The notes beneath the pieces are model-generated. The model saw nothing but the letters and a program-made list of their open reading frames with translations, did not search any database and was not told the origin of the DNA. DNA of 64,000 nt from CALRGE01 sp964360635 (lineage in GTDB: Bacteria; Patescibacteriota; Gracilibacteria; UBA1369; 2-02-FULL-48-14), in the NCBI GenBank assembly GCA_964360635.1, contig CAYHXO010000008.1, positions 3,676 to 67,675 of the forward strand. The letters are read 5' to 3'. Position numbers and translations under genes: made by a program. This document shows positions 26,824-35,008 of this stretch, in pieces. Numbering within the stretch: the first letter of the stretch is position 1; every line of letters begins with the position of its first letter.

Positions 26824-27839
26824 AAATTTTAGTCACAGGATCATCGGGATTTGTTGCAGGTTATCTTATAGAGGAGCTTTTGAAAAATGGTCACCAAATA
26901 GTTGGTATAGATAATTTTAGTAAATACGGCCCTGTTGTAAAAAGTTATGATAAAAATCCAAATTATAAATTTGTTGAAGGCGATGCTAAGGATACTAATC
27001 TATTAAAAGAATTAATATCCGACTGTGATCAAGTGGTAGCATTAGCTGCCATGATTGGAGGAATATCCTATTTCCATGAATATGCCTATGATCTTTTGGC
27101 TGAAAATGAAAGAATTTGCGCGTCCACTTTCGATGCGGCAATTTGGGCTTTTCTAAATAAAAAATTAAAAAAAATCAACGTTATCTCTTCATCAATGGTA
27201 TTTGAAAGTACTGATAAATTTCCAAGTGGCGAGGGTGATCAGCTTTTATGTCCTCCTCCAAAGTCAACTTATGGTTTTCAAAAACTTTCGACAGAATATT
27301 TTGCAAAAGGTGCTTATGAACAATATAAACTACCATATACAATAATCAGGCCATTTAATTGTGTCGGGATAGGGGAAAGAAAAGCAAAAGGTGATAAAGA
27401 AATTCTTTCCGGAAATGTAAAACTTGCGATGAGTCATGTTGTACCAGATTTGGTTCATAAAATTTTAAAAGGTCAGAATCCACTTCATATTCTTGGTGAA
27501 GGTACGCAAATCCGACACTACACATATGGTGGCGACCTAGCAGCAGGTATCCGGTTTTGTATAGAAAAAGAGGAGTCTATAAATCAGGATTTTAATATAT
27601 CTACACCAGTTTCAACAACTGTAATTGAATTGGCAAAATTGATACACAAAAAAATTCACGGAGATAAAGAGTTTAATTTTATATCTGATGAACCGTTTAG
27701 CTATGACGTACAGAAGCGAGTGCCAAATACAGAAAAAGCAAAAAAAATTCTGGGTTATGAGGCAACAACAGATTTAAGCACGATGTTAGATGAAGTAATT
27801 CCTTGGATAGCGGAGCAGGTAAAATTGGGGAACATGTAA
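26820..27839 (+). CDS. NAD-dependent epimerase/dehydratase (extended SDR)
   Basis: A sugar-nucleotide SDR of about 339 residues beginning at the ATG that overlaps the previous stop. The NAD motif is TGSSGFVAG and the active-site YxxxK lies in STYGFQKLS, with RPFNCVGIGE and IRHYTYGGDLA towards the substrate site. VALAAMIGGISYFHE is not typical of GalE or GAE, so the substrate is uncertain. It follows a nucleotide-sugar dehydrogenase gene and probably acts on its product or the same donor. Confidence 0.82.
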   Translation: MKILVTGSSGFVAGYLIEELLKNGHQIVGIDNFSKYGPVVKSYDKNPNYKFVEGDAKDTNLLKELISDCDQVVALAAMIGGISYFHEYAYDLLAENERICASTFDAAIWAFLNKKLKKINVISSSMVFESTDKFPSGEGDQLLCPPPKSTYGFQKLSTEYFAKGAYEQYKLPYTIIRPFNCVGIGERKAKGDKEILSGNVKLAMSHVVPDLVHKILKGQNPLHILGEGTQIRHYTYGGDLAAGIRFCIEKEESINQDFNISTPVSTTVIELAKLIHKKIHGDKEFNFISDEPFSYDVQKRVPNTEKAKKILGYEATTDLSTMLDEVIPWIAEQVKLGNM

Positions 27840-27843
27840 ATTT

Positions 27844-29007
27844 ATGAGGATTTTTTTCATTACATCAAAACTAAATTTCTTAAATGCCGGTGGATCGGTT
27901 ACTGATTTAGATTTGAAGGCTGAGTCGATGGCAAAGGCAGGTCATGATGTTACAGTCTTAACCTTATTTTCAGGCAGGAATAGAATTAATAAAAAATTAT
28001 CATATGAATTAATTGAGGTAGACATAAATGTTTTCAACCAAATCTCAATTCAAAAGAAAATCTATGATATTTTAAAAAAATACGCAGCCTCTACAGATAA
28101 AATACATATTGAGGGACAATATATGTATGGAGCTGGTATTTATAAGTTTTTAGGAGGGAAAGTGCCTATAATTGCCTTTTTCAATAGAGAGTTGGTGACT
28201 TGGCCGAATGATTCCGGAGATTTTTTGAATTGCAATTCATTCCTTCAAAAAATGAAAAGCAAATTTGCTTTTATATTTGAAAAATATATCGGTATAAGAT
28301 TTGCAAATAAAATAGATTTTTTTATATTCACAACTCCATCTCTACGAAATGCATATTATAAATTTGGATTAAATAAAAAAGTTCCACACAAAATCATGCC
28401 TGATTTTGTTGACTCTGAAAAAGTTATAAAAGTGATAAAAACATCTATTTCGGACGCAATTCAGAGCAGGGTAAAGAATGAAAAATTTCAAATTTATACA
28501 TCCGGAAGGCTAATTCCTGAAAAGGGTTTTGATATCATGATTAGAGCATTTGCATTGCTTGTGGGGCCTTATCATCTTGTTATTGGCGGAGATGGTCCGG
28601 AGCGAGAACACTTAATTAATTTAGTTAAAGAATTACATCTTGAAGAAAAGGTTACTTTCCCGGGCTGGCTGAGTTATGATGAAATGATTTCTTGTCTAAA
28701 CCAATCAAATATTTTTGTCTTACCTAGATGGAGGGTTGAACTCTCCTCAGTAATTTTATTTGAAGCAATGTCACTCGGTCTACCATGCCTTGTTCAGAGT
28801 GGAGGCGGGCTCGCATGGCTTGTTGATAATGAGAAATTGATTTTTGAGGATAAAAATGAAATTGACCTGGCAAAAAAAATAGAATATTTGCATGCACAAA
28901 AAGATCAATGCTCTAAACTTGGTGAATATTGTTATAACAGAATAAATGAAGAATTTGGTATAGAAAAATTAGCTAGTGAATTGGAGTCAATATTCATAAG
29001 GATTTAG
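27844..29007 (+). CDS. GT4-family glycosyltransferase
   Basis: A 387-residue GT-B transferase. The C-terminal nucleotide-binding domain holds YTSGRLIPEKGFDIMI, GGDGPERE, VTFPGWLSYDEM and the E-x7-E element in ELSSVILFEAMSLGLP. The N-terminal acceptor domain starts RIFFITSKLNFLNAGGS. It would add one sugar to the growing lipid-linked glycan at the cytoplasmic membrane face. Its 3' end overlaps the convergent methyltransferase gene by 4 bases. Confidence 0.87.
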   Translation: MRIFFITSKLNFLNAGGSVTDLDLKAESMAKAGHDVTVLTLFSGRNRINKKLSYELIEVDINVFNQISIQKKIYDILKKYAASTDKIHIEGQYMYGAGIYKFLGGKVPIIAFFNRELVTWPNDSGDFLNCNSFLQKMKSKFAFIFEKYIGIRFANKIDFFIFTTPSLRNAYYKFGLNKKVPHKIMPDFVDSEKVIKVIKTSISDAIQSRVKNEKFQIYTSGRLIPEKGFDIMIRAFALLVGPYHLVIGGDGPEREHLINLVKELHLEEKVTFPGWLSYDEMISCLNQSNIFVLPRWRVELSSVILFEAMSLGLPCLVQSGGGLAWLVDNEKLIFEDKNEIDLAKKIEYLHAQKDQCSKLGEYCYNRINEEFGIEKLASELESIFIRI

Positions 29008-29684
29008 GATTTTACTGCCTCAAACAAATATAACAAGCAAAAGTTCCCCGCATATTTTTTGTAATAAAAATTACAAATTAAATCCATCAAAAATAATCCT
29101 GATTGAAAAATCGCCCGCAAAAATTTTGGTGCAGGAGTAGTTTGAAATCCCAAAACAAAAGGCCCAGTTCCAACAGAAACAATTCTTTTCATTTTCAAAC
29201 CATGTTTTTCAAAAATCTTTTCAAGAGCTGAATGTGTATATCTGTGATAATCATCAGGATCGGCATGATAAGGGTATAAAAAGGGTACACATCCGATAAA
29301 CTTCCCACCTTTTTTCATTATACGAGCACTTTCACCAATTAAATTATCAGTATCAAAAATATGTTCTATTGTGTTGAAACAAAGTACGCTATCAAAATTG
29401 CTCAAACTATTCGGGAATGGTTTTTCCAGATCAATCTTCATCAAATTCGGGCCTTCAGTAAAGTAGTCACAAAAAAACATTTCTGCGCCAGGATCTTTCT
29501 TAAGAAATCGAAAATAACTTGAACCGTCACTTTTTGCTCCCAAATCTATAATCTTTCCTGTTAATCTATCGAATGGATATTTTTTCAAACTTAAATTAAG
29601 CAGTGCTCTTGGTAAACTTTTGCCTCGCATCGACTCAGCCCAAACGAATCCTAAATCTGAAAATGAAAATTTTGAATAATGCAC
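29004..29684 (-). CDS. Class I SAM-dependent methyltransferase
   Basis: A 226-residue methyltransferase expressed alone on the minus strand from a GTG start. Motif I is KIIDLGAKSDGSSYF, motif IV is CFNTIEHIFDTD, and it shares CVPFLYPYHADPDDYHRYT with the proteins at 17151 and 19115. A later in-frame ATG at residue 19 is an alternative start. It may modify the same glycan as its paralogues. Confidence 0.78.
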   Translation of the reverse strand: MHYSKFSFSDLGFVWAESMRGKSLPRALLNLSLKKYPFDRLTGKIIDLGAKSDGSSYFRFLKKDPGAEMFFCDYFTEGPNLMKIDLEKPFPNSLSNFDSVLCFNTIEHIFDTDNLIGESARIMKKGGKFIGCVPFLYPYHADPDDYHRYTHSALEKIFEKHGLKMKRIVSVGTGPFVLGFQTTPAPKFLRAIFQSGLFLMDLICNFYYKKYAGNFCLLYLFEAVKS

Positions 29685-29780
29685 GGCGCAAGCCTACCGT
29701 AAAAGCTCGACTTTTTCCAATCCCTCATTTATTGTTTAGTCCCGCAGGGAGCATTAGGCCGAAGGCCGCATAATATCAAC
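29685..29780. other. Divergent intergenic region with two short GC-rich hairpins
   Basis: Two GC-rich elements stand out from AT-rich surroundings: CCC-GCA-GGG (29741-29749) and GGCC-GAA-GGCC (29757-29767). The second is directly followed by CATAAT (29769-29774), which lies 6 bases before the ugd ATG at 29781. They could be regulatory for ugd. No good -35 box is visible. Confidence 0.4.
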
Positions 29781-31079
29781 ATGAAAATAACAGTCGTTGG
29801 AACCGGATACGTTGGATTGGTCACAGGAACCTGCTTTGCGGAGCTAGGCAATGATGTCATTTGTGTTGATATCGACGCTGCAAAAATCGAAAGATTAAAA
29901 AAGGGAGAAATTCCAATTTACGAACCTGGGCTTGAAGAGCTTGTTTTACGAAATTACAAAGAAGGACGTTTGAATTTTTCTACAGATTTAAAAACTGCAA
30001 TTGAGGCTTGTGAAATTATTTTCAGCGCAGTTGGTACGCCTCAAGGTGGTGACGATCGTGCCGATCTTTCTGCAGTACGTGCCGTTGCTAAATCAGTTGG
30101 CCAAAATTTAAACGGATACAAAGTTTTTGTTAATAAATCTACAGTCCCTGTAGGTACTAGCAATGAAGTGAAAGATATAATCGCCTCACAAACCACACAC
30201 CCTTTTGACGTAGTAGACAATCCTGAATTCCTTCGTGAAGGCTCAGCAGTTAAGGACTTTTTGAACCCTGACAGAATTGTTTGTGGTGTGGAAAGTGACA
30301 AAGCTCGCGAAGCGATGGAAAAACTCTATTCACCACTTGTGCGTGCCGGTAGACCTCTACTTTTCACAGACATTCATTCTGCGGAAATTATTAAATATGC
30401 TTCGAATGCTTTCCTTGCCACAAAAATTTCCTTCATAAACGAAATAGCAAATTTCTGTGAAGCTGCCGGTGGAGATGTAACAATGGTTGCGAAGGGAATG
30501 GGCCTCGACGATAGAATCGGTCCTCGGTTTTTGCACGCCGGAATTGGATACGGCGGAAGTTGCTTTCCAAAAGATGTAAACGCATTCATTCAAACCGGCC
30601 GTGATAAAGGTTACGAATTCAAAATTATCAAAGCTGCAAATGAAGTAAATCAAATTCAAAAGAAAATAATCATCGAAAAAATCCGCAAAGAGTTTCCTGA
30701 TCTGAATGGCATAACAATTGCAGTTTGGGGACTCGCGTTCAAACCAAAAACTGACGATATGCGTGAAGCGCCTTCATTAGAAATTCTTCCTGAGCTGTTG
30801 AAATCCGGCGCAAGCCTCCGTGTTTTTGATCCTGTCGCGGCTGAAAATGCAAAAAAGATTCTTGGAACAACTAATATTGAATATCTTCCTTCACCTTATG
30901 ATGCTGCCACCGGTGCAGATATCCTTCTAATAGTAACTGAATGGGATGAATTCCGTGCAATCGACCTCACACGCATTTCAAGCCTGATGAAAGGCAAATC
31001 AGTATTTGACGGAAGAAATATCTACCAGCCAGCTGAAATGGAAAAACTTGGATTTAAGTATGTGTCAGTGGGTAGATAA
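29781..31079 (+). CDS. ugd: UDP-glucose 6-dehydrogenase
   Basis: A 432-residue enzyme oxidising UDP-glucose to UDP-glucuronate. The start ITVVGTGYVGLVTGTCFAE is the classical NAD site. Also present are EPGLEELV, KSTVPVGTS, NPEFLREGSAV, EIIKYASNAFLATKISF and the catalytic cysteine in GYGGSCFPKDVNAF. The product feeds the 4-epimerase at 31709 and the decarboxylase at 17775. It has its own upstream region and is followed by a 33-base gap. Confidence 0.93.
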   Translation: MKITVVGTGYVGLVTGTCFAELGNDVICVDIDAAKIERLKKGEIPIYEPGLEELVLRNYKEGRLNFSTDLKTAIEACEIIFSAVGTPQGGDDRADLSAVRAVAKSVGQNLNGYKVFVNKSTVPVGTSNEVKDIIASQTTHPFDVVDNPEFLREGSAVKDFLNPDRIVCGVESDKAREAMEKLYSPLVRAGRPLLFTDIHSAEIIKYASNAFLATKISFINEIANFCEAAGGDVTMVAKGMGLDDRIGPRFLHAGIGYGGSCFPKDVNAFIQTGRDKGYEFKIIKAANEVNQIQKKIIIEKIRKEFPDLNGITIAVWGLAFKPKTDDMREAPSLEILPELLKSGASLRVFDPVAAENAKKILGTTNIEYLPSPYDAATGADILLIVTEWDEFRAIDLTRISSLMKGKSVFDGRNIYQPAEMEKLGFKYVSVGR

Positions 31080-31112
31080 TTGAACTCGCGTGCACTTTTT
31101 AAACTATAGCTC

Positions 31113-31655
31113 ATGTCCAACATCTTCATCATCCACGGCGTTGGCGGAACACCTGATGAAAACTGGTTTCCTTGGCTTAAATCAGAACTTGAAAAGGCCG
31201 GCCACAACGTAATCATTCCGCAATTTCCAACACCTGAAGGTCAAACTCTTGAAAACTGGCTCGCAGTTTTGAAAAACTACGAAGAATTTATCACACCGGA
31301 AACTATTTTTGTTGGTCACAGTTTAGGCGTGCCTTTTGTATTAAACGTGCTTGAGAAACACCAAATCAAAGCTGCATTTCTTGTTGCCGGATTCATTGGG
31401 CTTGCAGGAAATAAATTCGATGAATCAATGAAAACTTTTGCCCAAAAAGAATTCAACTGGGAAAAAATAAAACAAAATTGCAAAAATTTCACAATTTTCC
31501 ACTCGGACAACGATCCTTACATTAAGTTTGAAAAGGCTGAAGAACTTGCAGCATTACTTAACGCGAAAGTGACGCTCGTGCCTGGTGCCGGCCATATTAA
31601 TCAATCAGCCGGTTACACAAAATTCTATCTGCTTCTTGAGAGAATTCTTGGGTAG
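31113..31655 (+). CDS. RBBP9/YdeN-like serine hydrolase
   Basis: A 180-residue alpha/beta hydrolase of the RBBP9/YdeN group. The N-terminal FIIHGVGGTPDENWFPWL, the nucleophile elbow VGHSLGVPF (serine near residue 70), an aspartate in SDNDPYI and the histidine in PGAGHINQS complete a catalytic triad. Family members are esterase-like with poorly known substrates. A TATAGC box lies only 2 bases before the ATG and a TTGAAC is 19 bases further upstream, so its promoter is unclear. Confidence 0.82.
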   Translation: MSNIFIIHGVGGTPDENWFPWLKSELEKAGHNVIIPQFPTPEGQTLENWLAVLKNYEEFITPETIFVGHSLGVPFVLNVLEKHQIKAAFLVAGFIGLAGNKFDESMKTFAQKEFNWEKIKQNCKNFTIFHSDNDPYIKFEKAEELAALLNAKVTLVPGAGHINQSAGYTKFYLLLERILG

Positions 31656-31671
31656 AATTTATCTTGGAGAA

Positions 31672-31700
31672 TTGTGACTAGCCTGGTTTCATGCTAACTT
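31672..31700 (+). promoter_or_regulatory. Candidate leaderless promoter of the UDP-glucuronate epimerase gene
   Basis: TTGTGA (31672-31677), 17 bases, TAACTT (31695-31700), then 8 bases to the ATG at 31709. This supports 31709 as the true start rather than an earlier in-frame ATG at 31691, which would lie upstream of the predicted transcript. Confidence 0.55.
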
Positions 31701-31708
31701 ACACGAGC

Positions 31709-32632
31709 ATGAAAATTTTAGTCACAGGCGCGGCGGGTTTTATTGGATCGCATAGTGCGAAGGCACTTCTCTCGCGTGGCGATACTGTCTACGGTATTGA
31801 CAATTTTAATGATTACTATGAGGTTGAACAAAAAGAGAAAAATGCAGAAAATTTAAATGTCTTTCGTGTCGATATTTGCGACGAAGCAGCAATAGATAAA
31901 ATCTTCGCTGAACTTAAACCTGATGTACTTTTACATCTCGCCGCACGTGCCGGCGTTCGCGCCTCGATTGCAGATCCTGTGCTTTATCATAATGTGAATG
32001 TTCTTGGCACAAATATTCTGCTTGGAGCTTGCAGAAAACATGGAGTAGCTAGAATTGTTTCAGCCTCCAGTTCATCAGTTTACGGAAACCAAAAAAAGAC
32101 CCCATTTTCAGAAACTGACGAAACAGAAAATCCAATAAGTCCTTATGCCGCAACAAAAAGAGCAGGAGAAAATCTATGTTACGCATATTCAAAAATGTAC
32201 GGACTTAGCATAACTTGCCTAAGATTTTTCACTGTTTACGGTCCAAGTGGCAGGCCAGACATGGCTCCATTAATGTTTACAAAAGCAATTGATGCAGGTG
32301 CAACAATAAAGCGTTTTGGCGACGGCAGTTCTATGCGTGATTATACTTTTATTGATGATATCGTTTCAGGAATCGTATCAGCCATTGATGAGCCTTTCGA
32401 TTTTGAAATTATAAATCTTGGTAATAATAAACCTGAAAAATTGCATGTTTTAATTTCGACTATTGAAAAAAGCCTCGGAAAAAATGCCATCATTGAAGAG
32501 CTTCCAATGCAACCAGGCGATGTTGAAATGACTTATGCGGATATCACAAAAGCCCAAAAACTTCTTGGCTACAATCCTCAAACAACTCTTGAGCAAGGAA
32601 TAGAAAAATTAGTTAACTGGTATAAAAAATGA
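31709..32632 (+). CDS. UDP-glucuronate 4-epimerase
   Basis: An extended SDR of about 307 residues that interconverts UDP-glucuronate and UDP-galacturonate. The NAD motif is TGAAGFIGSH. HLAARAGVRASI, SSVYGNQKK, the active-site SPYAATKRAGE and RFFTVYGPSGRPDMAP are hallmarks of the GAE/Cap1J group. The start at 31709 is chosen from the promoter position and from family starts (MKILVTGAAG). It follows ugd by one gene and shares an ATGA overlap with the next epimerase gene. Confidence 0.88.
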   Translation: MKILVTGAAGFIGSHSAKALLSRGDTVYGIDNFNDYYEVEQKEKNAENLNVFRVDICDEAAIDKIFAELKPDVLLHLAARAGVRASIADPVLYHNVNVLGTNILLGACRKHGVARIVSASSSSVYGNQKKTPFSETDETENPISPYAATKRAGENLCYAYSKMYGLSITCLRFFTVYGPSGRPDMAPLMFTKAIDAGATIKRFGDGSSMRDYTFIDDIVSGIVSAIDEPFDFEIINLGNNKPEKLHVLISTIEKSLGKNAIIEELPMQPGDVEMTYADITKAQKLLGYNPQTTLEQGIEKLVNWYKK

Positions 32633-33528
32633 AATATTTAGTAACAGGCGGGGCAGGATTCATTGGCTCTCACATTGCGCGAGAGTTACTGAAACAAGGC
32701 CACCAAGTAACAATTATCGATGATCTTTCAAACTCGAAAAAAGAGAATGTCCCGGTTGGTGCAGAATTTTTTGAAGGATCAATTACAGATGCAAACTTAG
32801 TTCGCGAATCAATGCAAAATTGCGATGGAGTTTTCCATTTGGCTGCTCTAGTTTCAGTTCCAAAATCAATGGCTGATCCAAAATACACACTCGAAGTTAA
32901 TGCACTCGGCACTCTGCGAATACTCGAAGCCATGCGAGAATTAAAAATCAAAAAAATTGTCTATTCCAGTACATCCGCGGTTTACGGCGATCAAGGCTCG
33001 GCAAAAAATACGGAAGACATGACTCCACAAACACTTTCTCCATATGCTTACGCAAAACTCGAAAGCGAATATTTGATAAAAACATACAGCCATCTTTACG
33101 GAATTCAATCTGTTATTTTCCGATATTTCAATGTTTTTGGTCCTGGCCAAGATCCATCCTCACCATACTCCGCAGTAATCGCACTTTTCACGGACAAAAT
33201 TCAAAAAAGCGAAAAAATTTCAGTCTACGGAAACGGTTCACAAACCCGCGATTTCATTTTTGTTGACGATGTGGTTAATGCAAATTTACTGGCAATGAAT
33301 TCTTCAGTTACTGCTGAAGTTATGAATATCGGCCGTGGTGAATCAATCTCAATTCTTGATTTAATTTCAACTCTCGGCAAAATTTTCGACCGAAAAATTG
33401 AGCCTCAGTTCAAATCACCTCGAGTCGGCGACATTGTTCATTCCTGTGCAGATATCTCAAAAGCCAGAAATTTGCTTGGATTTGATCCAAAAGTCACCTT
33501 GGACGAGGGTTTACGCAAATGTTTGTAA
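32629..33528 (+). CDS. UDP-hexose 4-epimerase-like SDR (GalE/WbpP type)
   Basis: A 299-residue extended SDR. The NAD motif is TGGAGFIGSH, followed by HLAALVSVPKSM, STSAVYGDQG, active-site SPYAYAKLESE and RYFNVFGPGQDP, all typical of the WbpP/UDP-GlcNAc 4-epimerase branch. It ends at GLRKCL, roughly ten residues earlier than relatives, with no frameshift evident nearby. It could supply UDP-galactose or UDP-GalNAc. Confidence 0.83.
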   Translation: MKYLVTGGAGFIGSHIARELLKQGHQVTIIDDLSNSKKENVPVGAEFFEGSITDANLVRESMQNCDGVFHLAALVSVPKSMADPKYTLEVNALGTLRILEAMRELKIKKIVYSSTSAVYGDQGSAKNTEDMTPQTLSPYAYAKLESEYLIKTYSHLYGIQSVIFRYFNVFGPGQDPSSPYSAVIALFTDKIQKSEKISVYGNGSQTRDFIFVDDVVNANLLAMNSSVTAEVMNIGRGESISILDLISTLGKIFDRKIEPQFKSPRVGDIVHSCADISKARNLLGFDPKVTLDEGLRKCL

Positions 33529-33578
33529 AAAAAATCCTGAGATGATACAGTCGCTCACTAATAATAACCACAAATGAT

Positions 33579-33857
33579 ATGTTTGCATCAGAAGTACCAG
33601 TCAAAGAACTTACACAGGATGAGTTGGTAAGATCAATACAATCGGATTCACGACGTGCTGCCGATCCTTTACGTAGAATTAATTATGAACATGCTAAATT
33701 AGATGCAGAACACGCGATTTTAAGTCCTGAAGATGCAGACATATTAAGCAGAGCAGCTGCAATCGTTAAAAAAATTCGTGATACAGTACCTTCTGTTTTT
33801 GATAAATCAACTACACCTGTAAGTAGAGAAGGTCTTGGCCCAGATGGTGGACGGTAA
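33579..33857 (+). CDS. Small protein of unknown function
   Basis: A 92-residue, mostly helical, soluble and charged protein starting MFASEVPVKELTQDEL, with a middle region rich in Ala, Asp and Glu (HAILSPEDADILSRAA) and a glycine-rich end. No family is recognised. It lies alone between the epimerase gene and the gmd operon, 50 bases after the epimerase, with AT-rich TAATAA boxes upstream. Codon use looks ordinary, which supports real coding, but short length keeps confidence moderate. Confidence 0.55.
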   Translation: MFASEVPVKELTQDELVRSIQSDSRRAADPLRRINYEHAKLDAEHAILSPEDADILSRAAAIVKKIRDTVPSVFDKSTTPVSREGLGPDGGR

Positions 33858-34010
33858 TTGTTTAAGAAGGCTTGTGTGACTGTTTTAATGTTGTCATATA
33901 TAAAATATACACATTTCTTAAATTCTCGTCACCAAAAGTGTTCCCGGGAACACTTCTCAACCTGTAAATCCCCCGCCGGCGGGAGTTTTACAGAGCAAAG
34001 CCACTTTATA
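33858..34010. other. Intergenic region carrying a 20-base perfect palindrome and a GC-rich hairpin
   Basis: A 20-base perfect palindrome centred on TTCCCGGGAA spans 33935-33954. Just downstream a second structure spans 33962-33993: outer arms CTGTAAA and TTTACAG enclose a GC core CCCGCCGGCGGG (33972-33983). The region ends at the promoter of the gmd operon. The second structure lacks a T-tract in either direction, so a classic intrinsic terminator is unlikely; an operator or RNA processing element is possible. Confidence 0.6.
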
Positions 34011-34039
34011 TTGCAAAAACCTGTTAAAGTCATTAACCT
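34011..34039 (+). promoter_or_regulatory. Candidate leaderless promoter of the gmd operon
   Basis: TTGCAA (34011-34016), 17 bases, TAACCT (34034-34039), then 8 bases to the ATG at 34048. It directly follows the hairpin region. The operon it drives could run through 41647. Confidence 0.6.
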
Positions 34040-34047
34040 TCACGAGT

Positions 34048-35007
34048 ATGAAAACAGCTTTAATCACAGGTATAACAGGTCAGGATGGTTCTTATTTGGC
34101 AGAACACCTGCTAACACTCGGCTATAAAGTATATGGCTTAGTACGCAGATCAAGCGGAAATAATCTGGGAAGAGTCTCTCATTTGCTCGACAAAGTAGAA
34201 ATTGTCTACGGTGATCTTCAAGACATGTCTTCTTTGATTACGGCTATAGAAAAATGCAAACCTGATGAAATTTACAACTTAGCAGCTCAATCTTTCGTGG
34301 GAAGTTCTTTCACAATGCCGGTTTTAACAAGTTCTGTTACCGGTCTGGGTGCACTAAATCTTTTTGAAGCGGCAAGACTAACAAAAAAAGACGCAAGAAT
34401 TTACCAAGCTTCTTCAAGCGAAATGTTTGGAAAAGTTCGAGAAACGCCACAAACTGAAATGACTCCATTTCATCCTCGCAGCCCTTATGGATTTGCGAAA
34501 GTTTTTGCTCATTTTGCAGCGATGAATTATCGAGAAAGTTATGGAATGTATATTTGTAGCGGAATTTTGTTTAATCATGAATCACCAAGACGTGGTGAAG
34601 AATTTGTGACCAGAAAAATCAGCATGGGTGTTGCAAAAATCAAACTCGGCCTCTCAAAAGAAATTCAATTGGGAAATCTAGATGCCAAGCGCGATTGGGG
34701 TTTCGCAGGTGACTATGTAAAGGTAATGCACTTGATGCTTCAACAAAATGAGCCAGAAGATTTTGTAATTGGAATGGGTCAAACCCACAGTATTAAAGAG
34801 TTTTTAGATGCGGCATTTGCCGAAATTGGAATCACAGATTGGACTCCATATGTAAAAATTAACCCTGATTTTATTCGACCTGCAGAAGTAGACCTTCTGA
34901 TTGCTGATGCCACTAACGCAAGAAAAAAATTAAACTGGGCTCCCGAATTCAACTTCGGCGATTTGGTTAAAATGATGGTAAAGTCAGATATTGAACTTTT
35001 ATCTTGA
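34048..35007 (+). CDS. gmd: GDP-mannose 4,6-dehydratase
   Basis: A 319-residue extended SDR making GDP-4-keto-6-deoxymannose. The start ALITGITGQDGSYLAEHLL is specific to Gmd; YGDLQDMSSL, NLAAQSFVGSSF, SSSEMFGKV, active-site SPYGFAKVFAH and LFNHESPRRGEEFVTRKI confirm it. The length is slightly below that of typical Gmd (about 340-370). The next gene begins one base after its TGA, and its ColD-like product fits as the following pathway step. Confidence 0.92.
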   Translation: MKTALITGITGQDGSYLAEHLLTLGYKVYGLVRRSSGNNLGRVSHLLDKVEIVYGDLQDMSSLITAIEKCKPDEIYNLAAQSFVGSSFTMPVLTSSVTGLGALNLFEAARLTKKDARIYQASSSEMFGKVRETPQTEMTPFHPRSPYGFAKVFAHFAAMNYRESYGMYICSGILFNHESPRRGEEFVTRKISMGVAKIKLGLSKEIQLGNLDAKRDWGFAGDYVKVMHLMLQQNEPEDFVIGMGQTHSIKEFLDAAFAEIGITDWTPYVKINPDFIRPAEVDLLIADATNARKKLNWAPEFNFGDLVKMMVKSDIELLS

Positions 35008-35008
35008 T

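Noticed and set aside
33858..34127. Open frame of 89 codons spanning the palindromes and the start of gmd
   Set aside because: It runs through two palindromes, a promoter and the strongly conserved N-terminus of Gmd in another frame, with no start context.
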